From contig NC_088306.1 of assembly GCF_032854445.1 (NCBI RefSeq), positions 26,633,764-26,697,763 of the forward strand: a stretch of DNA of 64,000 bases. Reading direction: 5' to 3'. Source of the stretch: Liolophura sinensis (Eukaryota > Mollusca > Polyplacophora > Chitonida > Chitonidae). Positions 1 to 9,829 of the stretch are shown here, in pieces (the first letter of the stretch is position 1; every line of letters starts with the position of its first letter). The notes beneath the pieces are model-generated. The model worked only from the letters and a program-made list of their open reading frames with translations. It made no database searches and was not told the DNA's origin. The translations under genes were made by a program, and so were the position numbers.

Positions 1-175
1 TGCATAATTAGTTGAAAAAGAATTTAAGAAGAAGTACCACATAAATTCGCTGCATGTGCAAAATATATGCATTTAACAAACGAGTTTATAGTGAGAACAT
101 TGCGACCTCTGACCATGCCTGACCGTGTGACATAAATCAGAGGTACAAGTACACACTTCAAAAAAATTGTATCAT

Positions 176-362
176 TTAGGTTACAACTGTTTGCTGTAAT
201 AGGTGTAAGGTGCGCAGGTACCCGTCTTCTCTGGGCGTAGTTACCCTAGGCCTGCCTGTTCTTGGCCTGTCCGATGTCTGCCCTGTCTGTCGGTAACGTT
301 GCATCAAACTTGACACAGTTACACGACAGCAGCCGAAGGTCCTTGCAATGTCGGATTTTTCA
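176..362 (-). pseudogene. Tc1/mariner transposase N-terminal fragment
   Basis: The minus strand reads a helix-turn-helix stretch (SDIARTFGCCRVTVSSLMQR) followed by a basic linker with DRPRTGRPRVTTPRED. This is the typical end of the paired-like DNA-binding region of Tc1-type transposases, which bind the terminal repeats of their element and cut and paste it. Only about 60 residues are recognisable. The DDE catalytic domain is absent, and the frame upstream (to about 547) shows no further match. It is a dead fragment. The family call rests on motif recognition. Confidence 0.7.
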
Positions 363-547
363 ACCTTCTGCGTTGTCTCAAAACAAATTCGTGTGGGGTT
401 ATATGACCGTTGTCGCACATGGGAATATGCTTCATACAATGTTTTCCTACAATAATTTGGTTTTGATTTGCTGAAAAGGCTGGTTAACTTTAACTCACGG
501 GGTCGTAAAGTAACTTTTGGCCGCCATTTCACATGATCAGACGCCAT

Positions 548-1929
548 TTACACTTTACTTGCTGCAACATGCATTATTCGTTGTAGGCCTACACATGCTT
601 ATGTCTCTACTTCTGTTGGATACCTGTTTACCCATTTTATGAATCGAGTGTGATGTAGTTGAAAGTAAATGAAATATATGGTCACTGACAAGACAACATA
701 GTAAAAGTAACTAAACTACTCGATTTTTGTACAATTATGTTGTTTTTGCGTACGGCCGCCTATGGGATAAGAGGCCCAAACAGGCCTACGCCTTATGGCG
801 TAAGTTAAATTGTGAACTGCCTTTTCCTTTATTAAAAAAATAAATAAACTGAATGAGCGTTTCTTAGTAAAATGTAGTTAAACATTCCATTCCAAAAACA
901 TAAATTTTCTTTTAAGTCAGCCAATTGAAACCGTAAGTCTTTTGCAGCTACAGTACACAGACTGAACCAATCGCTGGATTGCACGTGATTGCTAGGATAC
1001 CTCAATGCTGAACCTTCACTCGTCTTCTCCTTTAGGATCTAACGCCAACTTCGACTCAAAGTGGCCTAGAAAGAAAACGCCGATTAAAAGATTAACGGTG
1101 ATTTTGTGTAATACGGTAGTGAAAATTATAAGCGTACGGTGCTGATAATTTTCAGATTCTGGTGAGAATGACACTTTCGTGTCATTTCTTGTCTTGTCAT
1201 AATCCTTTCAACATGGCAGCTATGATAAAACCGGAAATTTGGCGGTCATATTTACCGTGTCTCTCGAATGCGACGGGTAAATGAATTTAACTTACACGTT
1301 ACCCATAGGCCTTTCTTCGCTCGGCCCGGCCTTCGGCCTCGCCTCACTGCGATCGGTACAAGTGTTCAGTCACGATGAAATATATTTGTGAGTATATTTT
1401 GGTAATTGCGCTCGAGCGCAAGTGGACGCTCGAGGCCATATTAAGTTGCGGTATGCCAGTCGTATCTCACTTGCATGAATATTTTAGGAAATAGCCGTTT
1501 GTTTTACTCTTTCTCAGAAAGTTCTATATATGAAATAATATTTCTATATAACTTATTTCTATATTACGAAATATATCAAGTCGTAAATATCATAGAAATG
1601 TTGTGTAGATACTTCATCATTGAAGTTCGACTGTCACAGTAACAGGCAGGGACATCTCAAATCAATGCGCGTGTCAGAGAATATTAGCTGTAGCGGAAAG
1701 CTGGACTTTTCAAGCAGGGACTAAATTTGTACACTAAATTTGTACACTATGTAGTTTAGCAGTAAACTGATGCGTTTATAACAGGCCAAAGTAACTATTT
1801 CTGTAGGTGAACATTGACAGCGTTACTTACAATAAATACGCTGTTGTGTAGGAATATTGCGGACTACAAGCATGTGTGTGTTTGATAATTTGTGAACGTC
1901 CTTAAACGTCCACGGATCACTTCACATTT
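548..1929. other. No confident gene; one possible first exon
   Basis: No long open frame and no recognisable transposon protein. The short stretch 1213-1276 starts with AACATGG, is open for 21 codons and ends at a usable donor (G/GTAAAT at 1277), so it could be a first coding exon. No downstream exon was found, so this is weak. A small hairpin (TACGCC...GGCGTA) lies near 787-802. Confidence 0.3.
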
Positions 1930-2190
1930 ACATCTGATGTTTCAATAACTAGGAAGCATTCTAGATTTACAACTGATGGTTTAACGTCCACGGGGTCACT
2001 CCACATTTACATCTGATGTTTCAACAACTAGGAAGCATTCCAGATTTACAACTGATGGTTTAACGTCCACAGGTCACTCCACATTTATACCTGATGTTTC
2101 AACAACTAGGAAGCATTCCAGATTTACAACTGATGGTTTAACGTCCACGGGTCACTCCACATTTATACCTGATGTTTTAACGATCACGGA
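1930..2190 (+). repeat. 78-bp coding tandem repeat of a Ser/Thr-rich stem
   Basis: Three to four units of 78-79 bp, marked by AGGAAGCATTC at 1951, 2030 and 2108. A 78-bp unit encodes 26 residues such as TTDGLTSTGHSTF, a Ser/Thr-rich sequence like the single stem exon at 33984-34262. The spacing of 79 between the first two units comes from one extra G near 1992-1995, which breaks the coding frame there. Expansion of O-glycosylatable stem repeats is an inference. Confidence 0.75.
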
Positions 2191-2306
2191 TTTGTCCACA
2201 TTTCCACCTGATGTTTCAACGCCTATAGACCAGTCCACATTGTTAATGGTCAGATTTTTGTCCATTGACTTGCTTTTGACGGAGAATAAGCTCGTTCTAG
2301 CTCGAG
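1985..2306 (+). CDS. Stem exon of lectin-family paralogue A (partial)
   Basis: The frame is open from about 1985 to a phase-1 donor at 2306/2307 (CGA G/GTATGG). It encodes a Ser/Thr/Pro-rich sequence including HSTF, FPPDVSTP and DQSTL, matching the stem exon at 33984-34262 (FPPDVSTHEDQSTL) in sequence, in phase and in the position of its donor. Upstream the frame is lost by a one-base insertion in the 78-bp repeats. No lectin or PAN exon of this copy is visible in the window, so the rest of the gene lies off the left edge or is lost. It may be an exon of a working gene with an assembly error, or part of a pseudogene. Confidence 0.55.
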
Positions 2307-2840
2307 GTATGGCCATGTATCTGTTTGTTTGCTTAACTCAGTGCTCAAGAATTTTTCGCCTATTTATTATGGTCAGTTGTATGGGTGTAACAAACTGTGG
2401 TAAAATACCGACCATTAGTGGGTTACTGACGAACATTCCTACGGTTTTAGTTTTTCATCAGTTATATGTCTTTTCAGTGGTATGACATTTCATATTAGTT
2501 CAAAATACACGGGTGGAGTGCCCCATAAGGACACATCGGAGCTGTTGTTGTACATGGTAATTTTACATTTGTAGGAGACATAGACAGATGCGAGTTCCCG
2601 CCATTATTCTGGCACATAAATAGGTCAGTCCAAATTACGAATGGTTCTGTGTGTGTTGCTTACATGATATACGACGTTTTGAGCCTTTTATAGTTGTGAG
2701 CTACTTCAGACCAAGCTAGAATCTGTAGTTACACAAACACTCACGTCAGTGTGCGGTGTAAAACTTCAGAGCGCCGTTGGTCTTGGGCTAAAAACAAATT
2801 CCACTTTTGGTGAACATTATCAAAGTCACAGAAAATTCAG

Positions 2841-3139
2841 GTAGCCGGTACCTGAAGGGACCTCGCAAGCGAAACTTGTGCTGCTGTCGTTCTAAAATGA
2901 AGCCGGTTGTAGACAAAGAACGGTTTCTGAATGATCTGCTATCCACGATGAACCTCAACAGAACACAACTGTCCTCGTATAGAAGGAGGTATTACAGCGT
3001 CGGAGATGACCGACCATTGGCCATTGGGATCGGATACGCTGGTCTCGTGTTTATCGTTGTGACATTTCTAATTATAATTTTATCAGACGCTGCAACTGCT
3101 CTATCAAAGCAAATCTGGTTCCTTGGGCCTTCAAAGTAA
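2841..3139 (+). CDS. Terminal exon of paralogue A: Cys-rich tail and transmembrane segment
   Basis: The acceptor is ATTCAG/GT at 2839-2840. Joined in phase 1 to the preceding stem exon, the frame runs to TAA at 3137-3139. It encodes a CCC cluster, a conserved block (RFLNDLLSTMNLNRTQLSSY), then YSVGDDRPLA and a hydrophobic segment of about 20 residues (VFIVVTFLIIILSD), then a short tail. This is the layout of a membrane-anchored C-terminus. It is the only one of the three copies of this exon in the window with an unbroken frame. It fits a surface protein whose stem lifts a binding domain from the membrane; that role is inference. Confidence 0.7.
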
Positions 3140-3189
3140 TTGCAAAGTTGTTCCTCAAAGGGCCAGCGTCGTACGTTCGTGCATTGAAT

Positions 3190-3645
3190 TAGACGATCAC
3201 AATGGATATATGAACAGTTGCAATCAAAGCGCAACTGATTACAAATTTTATTATCAATAACTTACATACCAGCATGGTGCAAAATTTGAACACTAATTTT
3301 ACCCATTCAACTAAAACAATGTTTCTCTTTACATGATTTATTCCTAATGTCGCATTTTATATACTTGAGATTCTGCAAAAATCACGCGCTCAAGGGTAAT
3401 TAAATCTATGTGTCGAAACAGACATTCGTATACCAGCCGACAACCACGTTCCAGGTCATTAATCGCAAGTCCAATTCCCAGAAACTACCAACACCAAAGA
3501 ACTAAGAAAGTATATACATATATATATATAGTACGAAAAAAGAACGGAATCATGCAAAGAGAAACAGTCAACAGTTTTAAATGATGTTGAAAGACACCAG
3601 GTATGTTCTAGGCGAAGGAGTGAAATCAGTATTTGAATTGGGTAT
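3190..3645. repeat. 3'-flank repeat of the lectin family, partly inverted
   Basis: Positions 3190-3300 (plus) match 34960-35050, both beginning with a GAACAG(Y)(W)RCAAT block that follows the terminal exon. Positions 3420-3645 match the continuation of that flank (35040-35250) but in reverse orientation, including a TTGGACTTGCGATTA block. Related copies without coding exons lie at 36965-37080, 42360-42745 and 45485-45715. The flank of paralogue A therefore appears to have undergone a local inversion. Confidence 0.55.
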
Positions 3646-3902
3646 TTTCGATAACAAAATGTGCATCTCAGATGCAATTTGATATCAACTGTTCACATAT
3701 CCAACTTAGCGATCTAATTCAGCACGATGAATATACAGCACCTCTCCCTGATTCTCGACCCTCTCTGTCCTACTTACGAGAGAATTGTATTCATTGTAAA
3801 ACTTAAGAAACTTGAAGTGAAGATTTTGATGGAATAGTCATAACACACTAGTTTTTTGCAGTAATAACTTATAACGTTGTTTAAATTCGTCGCACAACAC
3901 GC

Positions 3903-4632
3903 AGTGTTACGATCCAAACTGTCGGTATTATAAAGAGATGGCTTGTTCGAAATACACGACAGTTTAGCCGCACAAAAAAGTAATCAAAACCAGCAGATTT
4001 TATTTTTCAACAATTTTTTAGGTTTAACAAGAACAGATGACAAGACTTATACAACTACTAAAGTATTTACATCTACAACGGTGTCAAGTCCAAATGGACG
4101 CATATACCCCACAATTCTGAAAACCACACAGGCATAAATGCACAGAGGCAATATTTACAAGAGGGAAAATCCACACTATAACTGAGTGTATGACAAAATA
4201 TACATAAAATTCCACAGACAGGGTCCGTGCACTAATAAGCAAGGTGTCCACAAGAGAACAAATTAAATATACGAGTTCAGACTGAACAAGTGATCGGTGG
4301 AGATAGGATATAGCAAAGCCAGAGGCTATAAAGACACCAAAATTCAGCACAAAAGGCCTACTAAAGTAACACACAACGAAAGCATCCAAAACTCTCAATA
4401 ATTCTCCTTCCTCCTTTTGACCTGCTTTCATAGGTCTTATATAGACTGGTGGAATTGTCTAGAATAAGACAATTCTTGAACACTTGTTGTAAACAAACAG
4501 GTCCCGAACTGAGCGTATTCTGGAACATTCTAAGGTAGAGGCAGACAGCAGGCCCTGAACTCAGCATATGTAAACAGTGGCAAGCTAAATTTAGAAGCTA
4601 ACGGCAGTTGTGCACATAACAAAAAGCAACCA
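3903..4632 (-). repeat. Left terminal inverted repeat
   Basis: Reverse-complement match of 8736-9512. The outer tip reads AGTGTTACGA followed by a block around TATTATAAAGAGATGG shared with the right tip. It contains an AATAAA-type signal (on the minus strand near 4000) and an open frame at 4084-4431. The left arm lacks a 51-bp duplication present in the right arm. Confidence 0.75.
4084..4431 (-). CDS. Hydrophobic open frame carried in the left inverted repeat
   Basis: An open frame of about 115 codons reads outward, with several hydrophobic stretches (GVFIASGFAISYL, HSVIVWIFPLVN). The same frame is open in the right arm at 8808-9299 although the arms differ at many positions, and the two encode clearly related proteins (GELLRVLDAF and QSELV are shared). 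I recognise no family. It could be a real membrane protein made from the repeats, or an old chance frame. Confidence 0.25.
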   Translation of the reverse strand: MKAGQKEEGELLRVLDAFVVCYFSRPFVLNFGVFIASGFAISYLHRSLVQSELVYLICSLVDTLLISARTLSVEFYVYFVIHSVIVWIFPLVNIASVHLCLCGFQNCGVYASIWT

Positions 4633-5159
4633 TTTAGAAAAATATGCATTTTTAAGAAGATTTTTCTATTCAGGGCGGCTTTAAAAGCCAAAGTTACAAG
4701 CCCAACTTGTCAAGGCATACATCAAAATATAGGCAATTTATCTCACAATTAAATGTCAAAATATGAGACATTTACTTTAGCAACTTTGTGAAAATATTTG
4801 ACTGACAGTGTGGTAGGGGGTATCAAAGCGGATTGTCATAATTTCGGAACAATCATTTGTGACAAACATCAAAGCAAGAATAATGCCTCAAGGTGATGAA
4901 AACCTGCTCACAGGCACTTTTTCACTGGATAGGACTTAAGAAAAGACTAGTATCCCTGTTCCCTATGATGAAACCCATTAAAAGACCAACCAGCCAGGCA
5001 CCCCCCTCCCCCTCCTCCCCCATGACTACTGATTGGCTGACCAGCTCACCATGCAAAAGCATCCCTGCGCCATTGCTGTTGTCTCACAGCAGGTTATTAC
5101 TCTGCACAGTCACATCAAAGGGTGTCACATTGGCATGTACAAGAGATAAATAGATAGGA

Positions 5160-7010
5160 AAACCATGAAATTAACGTGTCCAATCAGGCAGCCACCAAGT
5201 ACACTTACACTGGCCAGTCTGACAGTAAACATGGCAAACAATCTACCCCCAAAACACCATGAAGGGAGACAAAGAGAAAACAGTCTAGATTTCAACCTGG
5301 AAAGACCCAGGAGTGCTCAAAAAACCTGTCACCAGTTACAGACATGCTGAACCCTGTGCCTGTATGGACACAGATTTCCAACCCAATCAGGAGTCTGTAA
5401 GAAAACACCAGCCTGACACAAAGAGAATACGGCGGCCAAGACGGTGCAAGGTAGATTCCACGGCTGGATCAGACAGAGATACACATGAGCGGGAATGGGC
5501 TGCTGAAGGAATGCGACTCATAGATATACAGAAAATGCTGTGGATATGGAACACAGTTATGCTTGAGCACAGTGAGACCGAAGACCACTGTCCACTGCCC
5601 AGGTTAGAGATAGCTGCAGAGAAAAAGTGGGGTATAGCCTGGGCGTTCAGTTTTAAGTGCTGTGGCTGCCACAAATTCTACAAAGAGGTATAATGCAACA
5701 GACCTGGCCAAAAACCTGCGGCGGTGAACCGAGCTCTTCAAGTAGGCCTCCAGGACGCACCAATGGGGAACACCCGAGCCAGATTTGCAGCGATGGACGT
5801 GCCGTCAACAGCATTACCATAACTAGCCCCAAGAAACCAGGCCAGAATGCTTCACAGGCCATTTTCCTGGCTGTGGAGACATCAACAGACAAGTAATACA
5901 TTGTCTCTGCTGCACTGAAGAATAAATTGTGTTGGACTGGGTCCTGGCTGAGTGGGAAAGGCTTCCAAGTAAAGTGCCCTGAAGGACACGAGGAGTGCAC
6001 GGCGAACACAAACCCACATGCCCCCTGGTCCTAATATAATATGCGGAACGAGATTGGCGAGGGATTGGCGAGGCAAGGTGTTTTCCCCAAGCGCGTAGCC
6101 ACGGGACGGCGACTCCAGGTCAGCCAAGGGAGTGGAAGATGGCATCCGACTGGTCGAGCCACTGTGGTAGGTCGAACGGTTAGCAGACCTCAATCACCTA
6201 GGTAGATCCCAGTTCAAGAAATGTAACCAGGCTAAGTTCAGCGATGTCATGTTCGAGGGACAGGGCCGAACGAGGGAAGCCAGGAAGAAAGCACAGAAGG
6301 TATTGAGCCAGGATGTTAAGGCCCGGTGTAGCTTGATATTTTCTTAACTTATGTCTGGACACGGTGGTGACATGAGGAAAGTAAAAACTTACCTACCCAG
6401 GGTTGTGGGTGCAACGGTCCGGTGTTACGGTGGGGAACTGTTCCAAGTGCCCGCAGGAACAGTGTGGTTTGCTCTGGAGGAGAAACCAGCAGCTGATGGG
6501 AGAGGTCCCTGTTTTTATCCACCAGTAAACTTTGCCATTTCAACATGGATGACAACGACAGGAAACTATTGACCGAAGTACTGCACATGAAGTTGAGCGA
6601 GACAGCCGTCGCCAGCCTTCGGATGAACACCAGCACTCAAAAGTGCGAAGCTGTCAACAGGTCATTCAGTGTCTCCTTGCCCAAGAATGTAAACTACAGC
6701 AGAAATATGGAGGGAAGGGTGGCGTCCACAATCCACAGACTTAACAATGGCCAGGACAAGTCCACTGCTGCCAAACTACGAGCTGTCGGCGCCAGTATTT
6801 CACCTAGGAGCGAGAAAACTGTACAATAGGTTGAAAGGGTGAACCAGTACCACAAGGTTTATAAAAAGCAACAGACAGTTAAGAGGAGATCACTACGCAA
6901 TACAGCCAGAAAACTCCAAGAGCACATTCAGTACAGGCTTTCAAATCCAGAAGAGAAAACTGGCTATGCCAAGGGACAACTGGACAACACCCCAGCAGAT
7001 CACACATAAG
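5160..7010 (+). pseudogene. Mutator-like transposase, decayed
   Basis: Pieces in several frames follow the order of the Mutator-like transposase family found in many invertebrate genomes. An N-terminal part (5313-5693) contains EIAAEKKWGIAW and a CCGC cluster. A middle part near 5740-5820 resembles the RRMGNTRARF-type block. A Cys/His region lies near 5985. A C-terminal part at 6337-7010 has VKTYLPRVVGATVRCYGGEL, NTSTQKCEAVNRSFSVSLPK, SRNMEGR and HRLNNG. Such enzymes bind the terminal repeats and carry out cut-and-paste transposition. There are multiple frameshifts and stops (for example after 5693, 5896, 6572 and 6829), so it is not functional. The family call is from memory of the C-terminal motifs. 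Confidence 0.65.
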
Positions 7011-7126
7011 CTAGATATTTGTAACCGCCAGTTTTGTATATAATTTGTCAGTGCTGTTGTCGCTTATGAAAGAAATTAATAAATAAATAAATACAGAAAT
7101 TGAGCAAAACCTGACACATCTTTTTT

Positions 7127-7513
7127 TTAATTATTTTTAATGAGGGGAACCAACCTGCTCAGTCTTAAATGCAACATGCACCTTGCATACTGCCCATGGC
7201 CGAGACAGCGCCCTTGGCTGCAGCAGCGCTGCCTGTTATTGTTAATACCATGCGGTTCCAAGCTTATGTGATCCACATTTACACAGCGTGTGTTGTGGCA
7301 CACGTGTGAGCAATCAAGCTTGGGATCTAAATATAACACTCCCTGCCTGGCCATATAAAACAAGTCTACTACGGTGTTTTTTCTTCCACAGATGTGTGAT
7401 GGAGTCTTTGTAGGAGGCATGGCCATATCAGCCAACCCTTGTCCATGCTCCAGTTCACAGTCGACAGGCTCCTTTTTCACTATAAACGCTGAAATTTTCA
7501 ATTTTTGTAGCAA
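7127..7513 (-). CDS. His-Me-finger (zinc-binding-loop) endonuclease-like protein
   Basis: The core reads LDCSHVCHNTRCVNVDHISL, then EPHGINNNRQRCCSQGRC and LGHGQYARCML. This is the Cys/His pattern of the zinc-binding-loop homing-endonuclease family (a His-Me or HNH-type fold), where the His of the SHVCHN segment and the later Asn are expected to form the metal-dependent nuclease site. The frame is 128 codons; the first ATG is at 7424-7426 and the family-like part begins about residue 40 of the frame. It lies between the transposase and the 445-bp repeat and is convergent with the transposase. A related, decayed sequence sits at the same place in the second element copy (49150-49290, minus). 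A role in transposition or in repair of the element is inference. It could also be a captured gene. Confidence 0.6.
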   Translation of the reverse strand: MLQKLKISAFIVKKEPVDCELEHGQGLADMAMPPTKTPSHICGRKNTVVDLFYMARQGVLYLDPKLDCSHVCHNTRCVNVDHISLEPHGINNNRQRCCSQGRCLGHGQYARCMLHLRLSRLVPLIKNN

Positions 7514-7795
7514 TTTCTGCTCCGCATGTCTCCATTTTCAAGCGTAGGAATACTAGAACGTTGCATGTTGTTCATTTCAGAATGCCCATACACATGTCAC
7601 CCTACACTGAACAGAATTTTACTAATTTTTCATCAAAATGAATTTTTTTAGAAAATAAATAGCCCCAAGAAGCTATAAAGTGGCTCAATCAATGCAAAAC
7701 ACATCCCAGACATACCCACCAAAAATTATCAGGCTGCTGCAAAATCTTAGCGCATAATGACACTTCATATATTTTGGTGACTTTGTCAGTACAGG

Positions 7796-8240
7796 CCTCA
7801 GACCCCCATTAATTTTCCATAAGCGACAATGTTAACGTCTAGCGCTGTAGCTCAGTCCCAAACATTCCGTGGCCAATAAGCTTGGGTGCATACCTGGCGC
7901 AGCCTGTGAGAAAGAAACTTGAAAAATCTTGACGTAGCTTGACCGTCAAAATTTGGACCTTTCCATGTCCGCAGCCGGGAGGCGTGCATAGCAAAGCCAT
8001 GGGGACGTCATTCGCAGCCTCATCACTACCTCACACTCCGTGTCCTCTCGCCCAGAATTTCAAACTTTCATCAATAAAGTCCATACCTCCTCAAAGTTTA
8101 GACAGTTTCCAGCATTTTAATACCAAGCATGCACCTGTTCACCAAACATGACCGCCTGGGGGCAAAAAAGGCTTTATACCCTAAAATACACAGAACTACC
8201 CTACCGAAAAACGGAAATTGTAATGGGGGTCTGTGCCCTG
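7796..8240 (+). repeat. 445-bp unit with short inverted ends (copy 1)
   Basis: Begins at CAGACCCCCATTA and ends TAATGGGGGTCTGTG, so the ends are inverted over about 14 bp. Closely related units lie at 46932-47395 and 49790-50218. In both Mutator-like element copies this unit occupies the same position, downstream of the endonuclease-like region. It may be a MITE inserted in an ancestor or an integral part of the element. Confidence 0.65.
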
Positions 8241-8735
8241 TCTTGTTGTGTGGCATGCATTGCAAACAGCGATGGTCATATCCGCTGCTCACTTTGTCCT
8301 GGGACCTCTTGTGTGATCCATTTCCTCTACATTAAAATTTTGCACTTTCTCATGACAATTGTCATCATTAATGAGTTACTGACTTGTCTGAGGTGTGAAT
8401 GTAATACTAAGCCAACACCAAAATATCTGCTGATGTTTTGTTCGTCTATTGTTGTTAATTTTCAAATCCTAGATTCTTTATATGTTGTTTACATGTTGAA
8501 TCAAACTCTGTGGTTAGTTGGCATGAATAAGTGTGAATTTAACACAATTGTCACTAGTATATTACTTACCTGAACTATTATATTATCTTAGTTACACACA
8601 TGTTGTTTTGAATTTTTCCTGTATTTCTGTGATACGATATTTTTTTCTGTGCTTATGTGATTGTGTGAACGTATCTTATTGCAATGTTTAGCGTGCTCAT
8701 TATTAAGTACAGAATGTGTTCACTGTTTCTTAACT
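8241..8735. other. Element interior without a recognisable gene
   Basis: AT-rich sequence between the 445-bp unit and the right inverted repeat. Open frames here (for example 8148-8573) start in the 445-bp repeat and have no recognisable domain. Confidence 0.5.
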
Positions 8736-9512
8736 GGTTGTCTTTATATCTCTTGTTATGTGCACGACTGCCGTCAGTTTCTAAATATAGCTTGCCTCTA
8801 TTTACATATGCTAAGTTCAGGGCCTGCTGTCTGCCTCTACCTTAGAATGTTCCAGAATACGCTCAGTTCGGTGCCTGTTTGTTTACATCAAGTGTTCAGG
8901 AATTTTCTTATTCTAGACAATTCCACCAGGCTGTATAAGACCTACGAAAACAGGGAGAGAACAGAGAACGGAGAATTATTGAGAGTTTTGGATGCTTTCG
9001 CGGTGTGTTACTTTAGTAGTCATTATGTGCTGAGTTTTGGTGTCTTTATAGCCTCTGGCTATTTTATATCCTATCTCCACCGAGCACTTGTTCAGTCTGA
9101 ACTTGTATGTTTAATTTGTGCTCTTGTATACACAGTGTCTATTAGTACACGGACCCTGCCTGTGCAATTTTGTGTATATTTCGCTATACACTCAGTTATA
9201 CTGTGGATTTTCCCTCTTGTGAATTTGCTTCCGAGCATTTATGCCTGTGTGGTATATTTATTGTGGAATATATGCGTCCATTTGGACTTGACACCGTAAG
9301 TACTTTAGTATTTGTATAGATACTGCTATCCTTTCTTGTTAAACTTAAGTACTTTAGTATTTGTATAAGTCTTATTATCTGTTCTTGTTAAGCTAATAAA
9401 TTGTTGCAAAATAAAATCTGCTGGCTTTGGTTACTTTTTTGTGCGGCTAAACTCTCGTGTATTTCGAACAAGCCATCTCTTTATAATACAGACAGTTTGG
9501 GTCGTAACACTC
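8736..9512 (+). repeat. Right terminal inverted repeat
   Basis: Inverted copy of 3903-4632. It carries an internal duplication spaced by 51 bp (TAAGTACTTTAGTATTTGTA at 9296 and 9347) absent from the left arm. An AATAAA signal lies near 9410, downstream of the open frame. The tip reads TCGTAACACT. Confidence 0.75.
8808..9299 (+). CDS. Hydrophobic open frame carried in the right inverted repeat
   Basis: The part alignable with the left arm starts about 8808 (MLSSGPAVCLYLRMFQ) and runs to the stop at 9297-9299; the frame is open further upstream to 8661. It has several hydrophobic segments (SFGVFIASGYFISYL, LVCLICALVY, SVILWIFPLVNLL) and ends close to the element tip. No family is recognised. 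Preservation of the frame in both arms is the only argument that it is real. Confidence 0.3.
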   Translation: MLSSGPAVCLYLRMFQNTLSSVPVCLHQVFRNFLILDNSTRLYKTYENRERTENGELLRVLDAFAVCYFSSHYVLSFGVFIASGYFISYLHRALVQSELVCLICALVYTVSISTRTLPVQFCVYFAIHSVILWIFPLVNLLPSIYACVVYLLWNICVHLDLTP

Positions 9513-9520
9513 TTAGGGTT

Positions 9521-9784
9521 CCGACGCTGTTGAGTTGGTTAGCGCCTTAGCGCAGCATAATGACCCAGAGGCCTCTCACCATTGCGGTCGCTTTGAGTTC
9601 AAGTCCAGCTCATGCTGGCTTTCTCTCCGGCCGTACGTGGGATGGCTTGTCAGGAACCTTTGGATGGTCGTGGGTTTCGTCCGGGTTCTGCCCGATTTCC
9701 TCCCACCATAATGCTGGCCGCCGTCGTATAAGTGGAATATTTTTGAGTACGGCGTATAACACCAAACAAATAAATAAATAAATA
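9521..9784 (+). mobile_element. SINE, family A, plus orientation
   Basis: The tRNA-like head contains the B-box-like GAGTTCAAGTCCAGC (9595-9609). The body has GCTGGCCGCCGTCGTATAAG and the tail ends in repeated AAATAAAT. The first bases of the head are degenerate. It starts within about 10 bp of the right end of the 5.6-kb transposon. Confidence 0.85.
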
Positions 9785-9829
9785 TATCTCTTAGAGACAA
9801 CCAACATTATAGCAATAACCTACATAAAA

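Larger units (their letters stand above)
3903..9512 (+). mobile_element. 5.6-kb Mutator-like DNA transposon with long inverted repeats
   Basis: The two ends are inverted copies beginning AGTGTTACGA and staying alignable for about 0.7 kb (3903-4632 against 8736-9512). Between them lie a decayed Mutator-like transposase on the plus strand (about 5160-7010) and a convergent His-Me-finger endonuclease-like frame on the minus strand (7127-7513). Long terminal repeats are typical of Mutator-like elements. No matching target duplication is visible in the flanks, so one edge may have been rearranged; a SINE abuts the right edge. A second, older internal copy in the same orientation lies at 47690-50218. 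The element cannot move itself because the transposase frame is broken. Confidence 0.7.

Noticed and set aside
9521-9784. True tRNA genes at the SINE heads
   Set aside because: The heads have A/B-box-like sequence but are joined to a common body and an A-rich tail, occur many times and have target duplications, so they are SINEs.
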